The notes under the pieces: generated by a model
Database searches by the model: none
Told to the model about the DNA's origin: nothing
What the model saw: the letters and a program-made list of their open reading frames with translations, nothing else
Made by a program: the position numbers and the translations under genes
Shown here: positions 20,277 through 28,441 of the stretch, piece after piece
Layout of the letters: each line of letters begins with the position of its first letter
Position numbering within the stretch: position 1 is the stretch's first letter
Assembly (NCBI RefSeq): GCF_003797145.1
Contig: NZ_RKMG01000003.1
Coordinates: 1-64,000 of the forward strand
Length of the DNA: 64,000 nt
Source: Aerococcus agrisoli
GTDB taxonomy: Bacteria > Bacillota > Bacilli > Lactobacillales > Aerococcaceae
Direction of reading: 5' to 3'

Positions 20277-21743
20277 TTATTGAACCCAGCAATGGCCGTT
20301 TTGGCGTAATAGCTCGTCGGCTTCTTTAGGGCCACGTGATTTACCTTCGTAAGTTGGTAAACTTGTGATGCCGTCGTCTTTCCAGTTTTCGATAATTGAA
20401 TCAACGATACGCCATTGTTCAGCAAGCTCATTCCAAGTTGAGAAGTTGGTTTGGTCACCGATTAAGGCATCATAAATTAATTTTTCGTATGCATCTGGTA
20501 CATAGGCAGCAATTAATTCGTCCACATCTGAATTTACAGTTACTAGGTTTGGCGCTAGGGCTTCACCTGGTAATTTTTGATTCAAATGGAAGGCAATGCC
20601 GGTTTCAGGTTGAATACTGAAAGTAATGCGTGTTTGATCTGGATTGCATGGTTTTGCAATATCAGCTTCATTTACTTTTTCATTCAAGATGATTTCAACA
20701 GTGGTGTGTTTAACAGCCAAAGCTTTACCCGTTTTGAAGTAGAACGGCACATTACCCCAACGGTCATTATTGACTTGGAAGTAACCAGCAAGGTAGGTTT
20801 CAGTAACTGAATCCTTGGCCACTTCATTTTCATCTAAGTAGTTGATGAATTCACCATCAGAACTTGCAGTGTATTGTGCACGCACCATTTGTTTATCGGT
20901 TTGTTCTGGTGTGAAAGAAGCAATCTCTTTCATGAAGGCTAGTTTACTTGCATGTACAGCATCTTGATCCAAGTTTTCAGGCAATTCCATACCTAACAAT
21001 GTTGCTACTTGTAAAATGTGGTTTTGGAACATGTCACGAATGGCACCAGATTTGTCATAATAACCACCACGAGTACCAACTGGCATATCTTCAGCTAGGG
21101 TAATTTGGATGTTTGAGACATATTGGCTATTTAACATGGCTTCAACTACAGGGTTGAAGTAACGCGTTGTAAGGATGTTTTGTACCATTTCTTTACCAAG
21201 ATAGTGGTCAATTCGGTAAATATCTTTTTCATCGAAAGATATTTCTAAGGCCTTGTTTAATTCACCAGCTGATGCTAAGTCAGTACCAAATGGTTTTTCA
21301 AGGATTACACGGTGGGTACCACCATCGGTTACGATGCCAGCATCTTTTAGACCTTTGGTAATATCAGGGAAGATGGATGGGGCAGTTGAAAGGTAATAAA
21401 GATTCTTGCCACCAGTATTGAATTCTTCAGCTAATTTATCCATTGAAGTCTTTAAGTTATCATAATCTTCGGCTTTGGTTGCATCATGTGATACGTAGAA
21501 GAAATGTTGAATAAAATTATTTACAGTGGTTTCGTCAGCTTTTTGATCACTAATCGAATCTAAAACAATCTCGCGGAAATAGTCGTCAGACCATTCACGA
21601 CGTGAGTTACCTAATAGGGCAAAGTTTTCAGATAGTAATTGGCGTTGATATAAGCGGAATAAAGATGGGTAAAGTTTACGACGCGCTAAGTCTCCAGCAG
21701 CGCCAAACATAACGATAAGCCCACCAACTTGTTTATTAGTCAT
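20277..21743 (-). CDS. zwf: Glucose-6-phosphate 1-dehydrogenase
   Basis: A 488-residue enzyme catalysing the NADP-dependent first step of the oxidative pentose phosphate pathway. The N-terminal Rossmann motif is GAAGDLARRKLYPSLF, the substrate-binding catalytic signature is RIDHYLGKEMVQN with its essential His, and EKPFG is present. Length fits bacterial Zwf. I place the start at 21743 (MTNKQVGG), with GAAAGGATG about 9 nt upstream; an in-frame ATG nine codons earlier contains that site. Transcribed alone, convergent with nrnA and divergent from cshB. Confidence 0.95.
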   Translation of the reverse strand: MTNKQVGGLIVMFGAAGDLARRKLYPSLFRLYQRQLLSENFALLGNSRREWSDDYFREIVLDSISDQKADETTVNNFIQHFFYVSHDATKAEDYDNLKTSMDKLAEEFNTGGKNLYYLSTAPSIFPDITKGLKDAGIVTDGGTHRVILEKPFGTDLASAGELNKALEISFDEKDIYRIDHYLGKEMVQNILTTRYFNPVVEAMLNSQYVSNIQITLAEDMPVGTRGGYYDKSGAIRDMFQNHILQVATLLGMELPENLDQDAVHASKLAFMKEIASFTPEQTDKQMVRAQYTASSDGEFINYLDENEVAKDSVTETYLAGYFQVNNDRWGNVPFYFKTGKALAVKHTTVEIILNEKVNEADIAKPCNPDQTRITFSIQPETGIAFHLNQKLPGEALAPNLVTVNSDVDELIAAYVPDAYEKLIYDALIGDQTNFSTWNELAEQWRIVDSIIENWKDDGITSLPTYEGKSRGPKEADELLRQNGHCWVQ

Positions 21744-21938
21744 TATGCTACATCCTTTCATAGTTCTCATTTATTATATACGAATGTTCGATGCTTTCAC
21801 AAGGATATGTGCTTGATTTTCTTAGGAATTTTTAATACAGCTATTATTATAGATTTCACAAGAAAAATGGTATACTAGTTAGGATGAGCAAAAAGAACAA
21901 TTCTTGCGTTGATGCGCAAGCGAGAAAGGTGGGAGACG

Positions 21939-23291
21939 ATGTCTTTTACACAATATGATTTTAAACCCTTTATTTATGAGGCTCTTGCAGATTTAAACTT
22001 TACAGAGCCGTCACCTATTCAAGCCAGTGTTATTCCTAAAATTCAAGCAGGGCGTGACGTGATTGCCCAAAGCCAAACAGGTTCTGGTAAATCACATGCA
22101 TTCCTATTACCATTATTGAACAAAATTACGCCAGAGCACCACACACAATTGGTGATTACAGCGCCAAGTCGTGAATTGGCTGAGCAATTGTACCAAGCTG
22201 CCCGTCAAATTATTTCATTCTCACCGGATGAAATCCATATTGAACGTGCTTTTGGTGGTACGGATACGCAAAAACAAGCGAGCCGTTTAGAATCTAACGT
22301 ACCGCAAATTGTTGTGGGTACGCCAGGTCGTCTATTAGACTTAGTCGACAACAACAAAATTTCTGTACATCAAGTGCGCGATTTCGTTGTTGATGAAGCT
22401 GATATGACACTAGACTTAGGTTTCCTAAACGTGGTAGACCAAATTGCAGGTCGTATGCCGAAAAACTTGAAAATGTATGTTTTCTCAGCAACGTTACCAC
22501 CAAAATTGAAACCATTCTTGATGAAATATATGTCTAATCCAGACTGGTCTACAATTGAAGCGAAAAACAAAATTTCAGATACCATTGAAAACTTATTAGT
22601 GCCTGTTAAAGGGCGTGATCGTAAAGCCTTGTTATTCGATACCTTAACAATCGGTCAACCATATTTAGCTTTAATCTTTGCCAATACAAAAGAGACAGTT
22701 GAAGAAATCTACAAATACTTGAAATCTCAAGGATTGAATGTTGGTCATATTCATGGTGATTTACCTGCGCGTGAACGTCGCCGTGTCATGAAACAAGTAC
22801 AAAACTTAGATTTCCAATATGTAGTTGCGACTGACTTAGCTGCCCGTGGTATTGATATTGATGGCGTGTCTCATGTTATCAACTATGAAGTACCAAATGA
22901 GTTGGAATTCTTTATTCACCGTGTTGGTCGTACTGGCCGTCAAGGTAAACCAGGTACAGCCATTACTTTCTATATTCCAGAAGAATTGAAAGATATTGAA
23001 TGGTTGGAAAATAAAGGGATTAAATTCCAATTTAAAGACATCAAAAATCACGAATTAATTGAAGGTAAAGATCATGATGCGCGTTCTGCACGTCAAAAAG
23101 CACCTGAAGTTGATAACGCAGTTGCTGGTATGATTGAACGTACTAAACGTTCAAAAGTAAAACCAGGCTACAAAAAGAAATTAAGCCGTCAAATTGCGAA
23201 ACACAACAAAGATACACGTATGAAAGATCAACGTATCAAACGTCGTGACCAACGTAAACGAAACAAAGAAGAAAACAAAGTTGATTATTAA
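21939..23291 (+). CDS. cshB: DEAD-box RNA helicase CshB-like
   Basis: A 450-residue ATP-dependent RNA helicase. All core motifs are visible: Q motif (EPSPIQ), I AQSQTGSGKS, Ia APSRELA, Ib GTPGR, II VVDEAD, III SATLP, and VI HRVGRTGRQG. A basic Lys/Arg-rich tail (about 385-450, with KRRDQRKRNK) is typical of CshB, which helps ribosome assembly and cold-shock mRNA unfolding. The start is ATG 21939 behind AAAGGTGGGAG; an upstream in-frame TTG at 21909 is less likely. The cshA/cshB split is by tail type and is less certain than the helicase call. Confidence 0.9.
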   Translation: MSFTQYDFKPFIYEALADLNFTEPSPIQASVIPKIQAGRDVIAQSQTGSGKSHAFLLPLLNKITPEHHTQLVITAPSRELAEQLYQAARQIISFSPDEIHIERAFGGTDTQKQASRLESNVPQIVVGTPGRLLDLVDNNKISVHQVRDFVVDEADMTLDLGFLNVVDQIAGRMPKNLKMYVFSATLPPKLKPFLMKYMSNPDWSTIEAKNKISDTIENLLVPVKGRDRKALLFDTLTIGQPYLALIFANTKETVEEIYKYLKSQGLNVGHIHGDLPARERRRVMKQVQNLDFQYVVATDLAARGIDIDGVSHVINYEVPNELEFFIHRVGRTGRQGKPGTAITFYIPEELKDIEWLENKGIKFQFKDIKNHELIEGKDHDARSARQKAPEVDNAVAGMIERTKRSKVKPGYKKKLSRQIAKHNKDTRMKDQRIKRRDQRKRNKEENKVDY

Positions 23292-23330
23292 TATCAGAGT
23301 TCGCCAAAAAGCGTAAATAATATCGATATG

Positions 23331-23362
23331 AAAAGAGTTGATGCCCGCCGTCAACTCTTTTT
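23331..23362 (+). terminator. cshB terminator
   Basis: AAAAGAGTTGA pairs with TCAACTCTTTT around a 9-nt loop. Confidence 0.88.
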
Positions 23363-23400
23363 CATCATGCATATATCACAATAGCTATATTTGACGAAAC

Positions 23401-23435
23401 AAAAACACCTCTAGCGCTCGGCTAGAGGTGTTTTT
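23401..23435 (-). terminator. Terminator of the DUF1189 gene
   Basis: A perfect symmetrical stem AAAAACACCTCTAGC/GCTAGAGGTGTTTTT lies immediately after the minus-strand stop and should work in both directions. Confidence 0.9.
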
Positions 23436-23441
23436 CGTTTG

Positions 23442-24227
23442 TTATTTTGGAATTTTGATGACGGTGACTTTTTTGATTAAAAGCCAGATGCGCACTAGGG
23501 CGAATAGGTACATCAATTCTAGTTGGTAAATGGCGTATAGACCAAATAGGTTGCATATGGTAATCACGAGTAGTGGCATGGTGATGGATACTATGGCCAA
23601 GTGTAGGCGCATTTTGAATTTCAAACGTAGGCGAATGGCATCTGGTAGTAAACCAATGACTAGGGCAATCATAACTGCGGCTAGTAAGATATTAAATAGA
23701 TTACCAATGGCGACCATGATGAATACTAATGGATAGTAAGCGAGGTTCAGTGTGGACATCGCGGTCACGACTGTTTTTAATCCTTCGCTTGTACCGGAGC
23801 TGGCTAGTTGGTCATATGTAAAAACCATTGCTTGTCCCATTATGGTTAATGTGACGTTATCGGTATTGTTTTCTAAGGTTATTAGGGTGCCGTTTCCTGT
23901 TGTGACTTCATCAGTCGTTATTGAGTTATCAGGATCATAGGCGTAGGTCATTAAATCGGTTTTGTAAATGAACCCGTCTGTGCCGGATGCTGTCATTTTC
24001 CCATCAGTTACCTCATAGGCTGGAATTTGATTCGCAATGGATTGCCCGTTGGTTGCCATTAGTTCGAATACTTTTAGGGTATCGAGGAAGTTCGGGATGG
24101 ATGCTAGGACGACCAGGACAAGTGTGTAGGCGAACATGCGCTTATATGAGTAGGCGATGACGCGGATTGTTTTTGGATAATTTACGATGGCATCATATAA
24201 GATGACGAGTAGTTTGGTTTCTTTCAT
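23442..24227 (-). CDS. DUF1189 family membrane protein
   Basis: A 261-residue integral membrane protein. One helix near 32-48, an extracellular domain of about 100 residues rich in Thr/Asp (55-155), then four or five helices between 160 and 255, including a Leu/Arg-rich RLRLKFKMRLHLA loop, match DUF1189 (maltodextrin utilisation YvdJ-like name in some annotations). Function is unknown, and the sugar-linked name should not be taken as evidence here. Single-gene transcript with its own terminator. Confidence 0.75.
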   Translation of the reverse strand: MKETKLLVILYDAIVNYPKTIRVIAYSYKRMFAYTLVLVVLASIPNFLDTLKVFELMATNGQSIANQIPAYEVTDGKMTASGTDGFIYKTDLMTYAYDPDNSITTDEVTTGNGTLITLENNTDNVTLTIMGQAMVFTYDQLASSGTSEGLKTVVTAMSTLNLAYYPLVFIMVAIGNLFNILLAAVMIALVIGLLPDAIRLRLKFKMRLHLAIVSITMPLLVITICNLFGLYAIYQLELMYLFALVRIWLLIKKVTVIKIPK

Positions 24228-24384
24228 ACATTCGCTCTTTTCTGTAAACTCGAAGGAGTCGTTTTGTGGAGAACTTGATTTCTCATACTAGATTCTATTA
24301 TAACAAAGATTGGGGCAAAAATAAGCCTAGGTGTTCAAGCAATATGCGAATGATTAAAAAATGAGAATTTAATAAGCTAAATTT

Positions 24385-24413
24385 TTGATATTTTGCAAAA
24401 GGATTGCTATGAT
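24385..24413 (+). promoter_or_regulatory. sodA promoter
   Basis: TTGATA (24385-24390), 17-nt spacer, TATGAT (24408-24413), 45 nt before the sodA start. Confidence 0.75.
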
Positions 24414-24457
24414 GAACTTACAACAAAAAAACTTTAATTTCTTAGGAGGAATTTTTA

Positions 24458-25063
24458 ATGGCTTTTGAATTACCAGAATTACCATACGCTTATGATGCTC
24501 TAGAACCTTACTTTGATGAAGAAACAATGCACTTACATCATGACAAACATCATAACACTTACGTGACTAATGCTAACGCTGCATTAGAAGGTACTGACTT
24601 AGCTGACAAATCTGCTGAAGAAATCTTAGCTAACTTCGATTCAGTTCCAGAAGACAAAAAAACTGCTGTTCGTAACAATGTTGGTGGACACGCTAACCAT
24701 ACATTATTCTGGGAACAATTCGCTGCTAATGCAGGTGGAGAACCTACAGGCGCATTAAAAGAAGCTATCGATGCTAAATTCGGTTCATTCGCTGAATTCC
24801 AAGAAGCATTCAAAACTGCTGCTACTGGTCGTTTTGGTTCAGGTTGGGCTTGGCTAGTTGCTGACAACGGTGAAGTTGCAATCACTTCAACTCCAAACCA
24901 AGATTCTCCATTAATGGATGGTCAAACACCATTATTAGGTATCGATGTTTGGGAACATGCATACTACTTGAAATACAAAAACGTACGTCCAGACTACATC
25001 GCTGCATTCTGGAACATCGTTAACTGGGATGTTGTAGCAGAACGTTTTGACGCTGCTAAATAA
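24458..25063 (+). CDS. sodA: Superoxide dismutase (Mn/Fe)
   Basis: A 201-residue cytoplasmic SOD that dismutates superoxide to H2O2 and O2. The metal ligands are recognisable: His in MHLHHDKHH, His in NHTLFWEQ, and Asp/His in [15 protein letters not shown]. Residues around GSGWAWL and the second-shell Gln in NQDSPLMDG suit the manganese or cambialistic type, but metal choice cannot be fixed from sequence. The codon use is strongly biased, suggesting high expression. It has an AGGAGG site, its own promoter and a strong terminator. Confidence 0.96.
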   Translation: MAFELPELPYAYDALEPYFDEETMHLHHDKHHNTYVTNANAALEGTDLADKSAEEILANFDSVPEDKKTAVRNNVGGHANHTLFWEQFAANAGGEPTGALKEAIDAKFGSFAEFQEAFKTAATGRFGSGWAWLVADNGEVAITSTPNQDSPLMDGQTPLLGIDVWEHAYYLKYKNVRPDYIAAFWNIVNWDVVAERFDAAK

Positions 25064-25087
25064 TTCTCATTAAATGTGATCTGAAGA

Positions 25088-25121
25088 AAGGTGGGCTTGA
25101 GACCCACCTTTTTTTTTTTGT
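25088..25121 (+). terminator. sodA terminator
   Basis: AAGGTGGG-CTTGAGA-CCCACCTT followed by a long T-run. Confidence 0.93.
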
Positions 25122-25154
25122 AAATTTTGGTGTTGGAAGGTATCGTGAGTGGGA

Positions 25155-25345
25155 GATTATGGAATGAGGCGCCATTCCATACAAAATCGTGAAGTCGTAT
25201 TGAATGATTGTTCGTTCCATACAAAAACCGCCAAACTCAATTGAATGGCAGTTGATTCCATAAAGCTCAGAAGAATCGTATTGAATGGGCCGCCATTCCA
25301 TACAAAAACCACCAAACTGTATCGAATGAGATTTCATCCCATAAC
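25155..25345. repeat. Family D array: five GAATG/CATTC units, 40/41-bp period
   Basis: GAATG recurs at 25162, 25202, 25243, 25283 and 25324 (spacings 40, 41, 40, 41). In most units it is followed about 8 nt later by TTCCATA and then ACAAAAACCRCCAAACT-like spacer sequence. The first and fourth units form short hairpins (GAATG...CATTC). The minus strand stays open in one frame with a 27-residue period, but there is no start signal, so I treat it as non-coding. Confidence 0.75.
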
Positions 25346-25395
25346 CTAACCATAGAACCGCCATCAAGCGATTGCCTGCAGTAATGCGCATAATC

Positions 25396-25428
25396 AAAAA
25401 AGCCCGAGACGACTAGTCCCGGGCTTTC
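25396..25428 (-). terminator. Terminator of the YfhO-like gene
   Basis: AAAGCCCGAGAC/GTCCCGGGCTTT type stem lies directly after the minus-strand stop codon. Confidence 0.85.
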
Positions 25429-28209
25429 CTAATTTAAGTAATCATCATTCTTAGATGTGCGTTTTCTCTTTTTACCATATACATAAATCCCGGTTAAGAC
25501 ACCTGCCGTGGCGACGGTGATGATGCAACCAAGGATCAGACCTTCTGGTACATAGTAGAAGGAAATGTCGTAGGTACCAGCTTTAGGGAATTGGATACCC
25601 ATAAAGCCACCGTTGAGTAGTTCGATGGTATCAACGGCCTCACCATTGACGCTTGCGTGCCAACCTTTGGCATAAGGAATGGTCAACATCAAGTATTCAC
25701 TTGGATCATCGACCGTTACCGTACCTGAGAAACTAGCATTGTCAAAGGTATCAAGCTGTAAATTGCCCGCTGACAGGTCTTCAGACATGGTTTCAATGAT
25801 TGTTGGGTCAAGCGTATATAGGTTGACGTCAGATAAAGTTGTTTCGTCTTCTAATAGTTGGATGGTAAATACTTTCTCCGTATTTTGGTCATCACTGGCG
25901 ATATTGAAAACTTGGATGGATTGATATGAAGAATCATAATCCAACTCCTCGCCATCTAAATAGTATTTGACCTCTTCGTCATCCAAATAAGACGGGACTG
26001 TGATGTAATACGACTGGTTTGTTTTCACATTAATATGAATATCGATGAAAGAATCTTCCCCAGTATCATCACGTGTGTATGCCGTATTGACCACGGATTC
26101 ATCTTGTGATGAGACGTGGAAAAGGTCGATACTCGCGAAGTTGGCAATCTCAAACTGATCAAGCGATACGCCATCAGTCGGACCTTGCCCCAATAGGACG
26201 TTGAGTAATTCATCTTGTAAATAAATTGGATTCACATCGGACGCGTCCACATCAGTAATTTCCTGGTTGACCATATAACCAAGCGACAAGGCATTTGGAT
26301 TTTCGTGCACCAACATTTGGTCGGTTACCTCAGTCACATCATACAAACCAAGGTCAGCACGAGTTGACGTCGCACGGTCGGAAAGACTTCCTTGATCAGA
26401 AGCAAATGGTGTTAGGGAAAAGTAGTATTTTACCCCAAACAAGGCATCTGTCAGCAAGGTTCCCGTCGTATAGTTGGTGAAACCATCACTCATAGGAAAA
26501 CCAAGTTGCTTGAACAACTGTGTGGTGTTTCGTTCCAAGGTCGAGTTGAAATGATTCAAGTCATAATAACCTAATTGCATGGCATCATTTTTGGTACGTT
26601 GGAAGGTCTTGGTCATGCGGTAAAATTCATCTTCACCGGGTGCATATTCCGACACCAGAGGTTTGGTTTCGCTAATATAAGCGGCAAAATCATCCTCTTT
26701 TAAATAGGAAATGCTGGCAATGGTAATAACCGAATTGGCAAAGACTTCACTGGCTGTAATAACCAGCAGTAATCCATAAATCAATTTGTTGAAATCAGCG
26801 GCCATAATCAACAAGGCGGCAATCCCTACAAATAGGATGAAAGTGATAATGACAGTGGTTGCTGAAATGTAATCAAATTCATCGATGCGGTATAAGAGAT
26901 AACCGCAACCCATTGCAAAAACTACTAGTAGCGATAAAGCAGCTTTCATAGATAGACTTGGTTTCAAACGATAGACTTGGTAGCCGATATACAATAGGAA
27001 AAACGAGAATACAAATGAAAAACGATATGGATACCAAATTGGATATTGCAAACCGTGCCAAACCAAATTAAAAGCTGAAATATTCATGGACAAGAGTAAA
27101 ATCACCGTAACAGCCAAGGCCGCTAAGCGTTCACTCAAGGCAATTTTCTTACTGAAGAAGAATAGAATAGCCATGATTAATGGCAAGCTACCGATGAATA
27201 TATTCGGTAACCCGTCTGGCATTTGATCGAAATTAAAAGGTCCAAGAATAAATTTAGACACAATATCATAAATCGGGTAATCCGCTTTTAATTCGAGTGG
27301 CGGCGATGACTGCGCCCCTTTTGACGTCGTTAAGGCGTAAAAAGTCGGGATTAATAGGAAAGCAGCTAGCCCACCACCGGCTAGGGACCAACCAGCAAAT
27401 TTAGCCGTAGTCTTTGTGAGATAGCCTTTTATATTGGAAAAGTAGTTTGCTTGATACTTGCTAGCAGCCGCCAGCTGACCATTCAAGTGAGCTTCATTTT
27501 CGGTTGCATGCAAAGTTGGACTACTATGGGCAACGAACCGATAGGCGAAGAATAATACGGTAAACAGACAAATCATGTAGCCGATGTAGTAGTTCGATAT
27601 TAAAATCGCCGCCAACCAAAATGCATAGGTCCAACCGGCTTGACCGCGCATGATTTTTTCCAAGCCCCAAATCAAGAAGGGTAGAAAAATGACCCCATCG
27701 AGCCACATGACGTTCAATTGGTTTGCGGATAGGTAGCCGATGAAGGCATAGGCAAAGGAAAAGGTTAGCGATTGCCAGGTTACTTCATTATATAGCCGAC
27801 CCAACATGAACTGGAAGGCTGCGGCCCCGGTGGCTAGTTTTAAGACCACGATGAGGGCTACGGCGAAGGATAGCCAGGATTGGGGGAAGACCAGTAGTAA
27901 TAGTAGATAGGGCGACATGAGGTAATAGGACCAGGTGCCGACCATTTCTCCTCCGGTTGCTTTGGTGAAGGAATAGAATAGTTGGTCCCAATTACCGTAA
28001 AAGACATCGCGGTAATATTGGTAAAAATCAACATATTGCTGGCCCAAATCGACGGTTAGTATGGTGCCGTTGCCAAAGGGCGCAATTTGTAGACCCACGG
28101 CAAAGAAGGCGCCCATGAGGACAAATACGGCTAGAAATAAGCCGACCATTGCCGATTTGAGTGGGTGTTTTTGACATATTTTTTGTATTGCTTGATATAG
28201 TTGCGTCAT
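25429..28209 (-). CDS. YfhO-family large membrane protein (probable glycosyltransferase-like)
   Basis: A 926-residue YfhO-type protein. About twelve transmembrane helices fill residues 20-520, beginning with a DLGQQYVDFY-containing loop typical of the family. A large extracytoplasmic domain (about 530-885) and one last helix (about 893-913) followed by a basic KKRKRTSKND tail complete it. YfhO proteins have a GT-C-like topology and are implicated in glycosylation of lipoteichoic or wall polymers in B. subtilis and Listeria. Convergent with sodA and divergent from the PBP gene. The sugar donor and acceptor are not readable here. Confidence 0.85.
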   Translation of the reverse strand: MTQLYQAIQKICQKHPLKSAMVGLFLAVFVLMGAFFAVGLQIAPFGNGTILTVDLGQQYVDFYQYYRDVFYGNWDQLFYSFTKATGGEMVGTWSYYLMSPYLLLLLVFPQSWLSFAVALIVVLKLATGAAAFQFMLGRLYNEVTWQSLTFSFAYAFIGYLSANQLNVMWLDGVIFLPFLIWGLEKIMRGQAGWTYAFWLAAILISNYYIGYMICLFTVLFFAYRFVAHSSPTLHATENEAHLNGQLAAASKYQANYFSNIKGYLTKTTAKFAGWSLAGGGLAAFLLIPTFYALTTSKGAQSSPPLELKADYPIYDIVSKFILGPFNFDQMPDGLPNIFIGSLPLIMAILFFFSKKIALSERLAALAVTVILLLSMNISAFNLVWHGLQYPIWYPYRFSFVFSFFLLYIGYQVYRLKPSLSMKAALSLLVVFAMGCGYLLYRIDEFDYISATTVIITFILFVGIAALLIMAADFNKLIYGLLLVITASEVFANSVITIASISYLKEDDFAAYISETKPLVSEYAPGEDEFYRMTKTFQRTKNDAMQLGYYDLNHFNSTLERNTTQLFKQLGFPMSDGFTNYTTGTLLTDALFGVKYYFSLTPFASDQGSLSDRATSTRADLGLYDVTEVTDQMLVHENPNALSLGYMVNQEITDVDASDVNPIYLQDELLNVLLGQGPTDGVSLDQFEIANFASIDLFHVSSQDESVVNTAYTRDDTGEDSFIDIHINVKTNQSYYITVPSYLDDEEVKYYLDGEELDYDSSYQSIQVFNIASDDQNTEKVFTIQLLEDETTLSDVNLYTLDPTIIETMSEDLSAGNLQLDTFDNASFSGTVTVDDPSEYLMLTIPYAKGWHASVNGEAVDTIELLNGGFMGIQFPKAGTYDISFYYVPEGLILGCIITVATAGVLTGIYVYGKKRKRTSKNDDYLN

Positions 28210-28342
28210 GACACGTACTCCTTTTTTGAATTGTAACTAGCATATCATATTTCCAATTATTGGCGGTTAGCCAATGCACAAATTTACAAAAACTAAATGT
28301 ATGTATCTATTTTCAAAATAATCTTAATAATTTCAGTGCATG

Positions 28343-28371
28343 TATACATGGGTTTTTGTGTATAATATAAT
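28343..28371 (+). promoter_or_regulatory. Promoter of the PBP2B gene
   Basis: TATACA (28343-28348), 17-nt spacer, TATAAT (28366-28371). This rules out an in-frame ATG at 28340 as the start and supports TTG 28442. Confidence 0.65.
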
Positions 28372-28441
28372 AGATTACATTGTCCAAAAGTTTTGGGAAT
28401 TTTTGGCAACAGTAAGTGTTTTATTGAAAGTAGGTGACAAG

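Noticed and set aside
25056-25397. Minus-strand 113-codon frame with a 27-residue internal repeat
   Set aside because: It spans the sodA terminator and the family D array, has no ribosome site at its start, and the repetition follows from the DNA period of 40/41 bp.
28340-28441. N-terminal extension of PBP2B from ATG 28340
   Set aside because: The codons lie on top of the promoter (TATAAT 28366-28371), so they cannot be in the mRNA.
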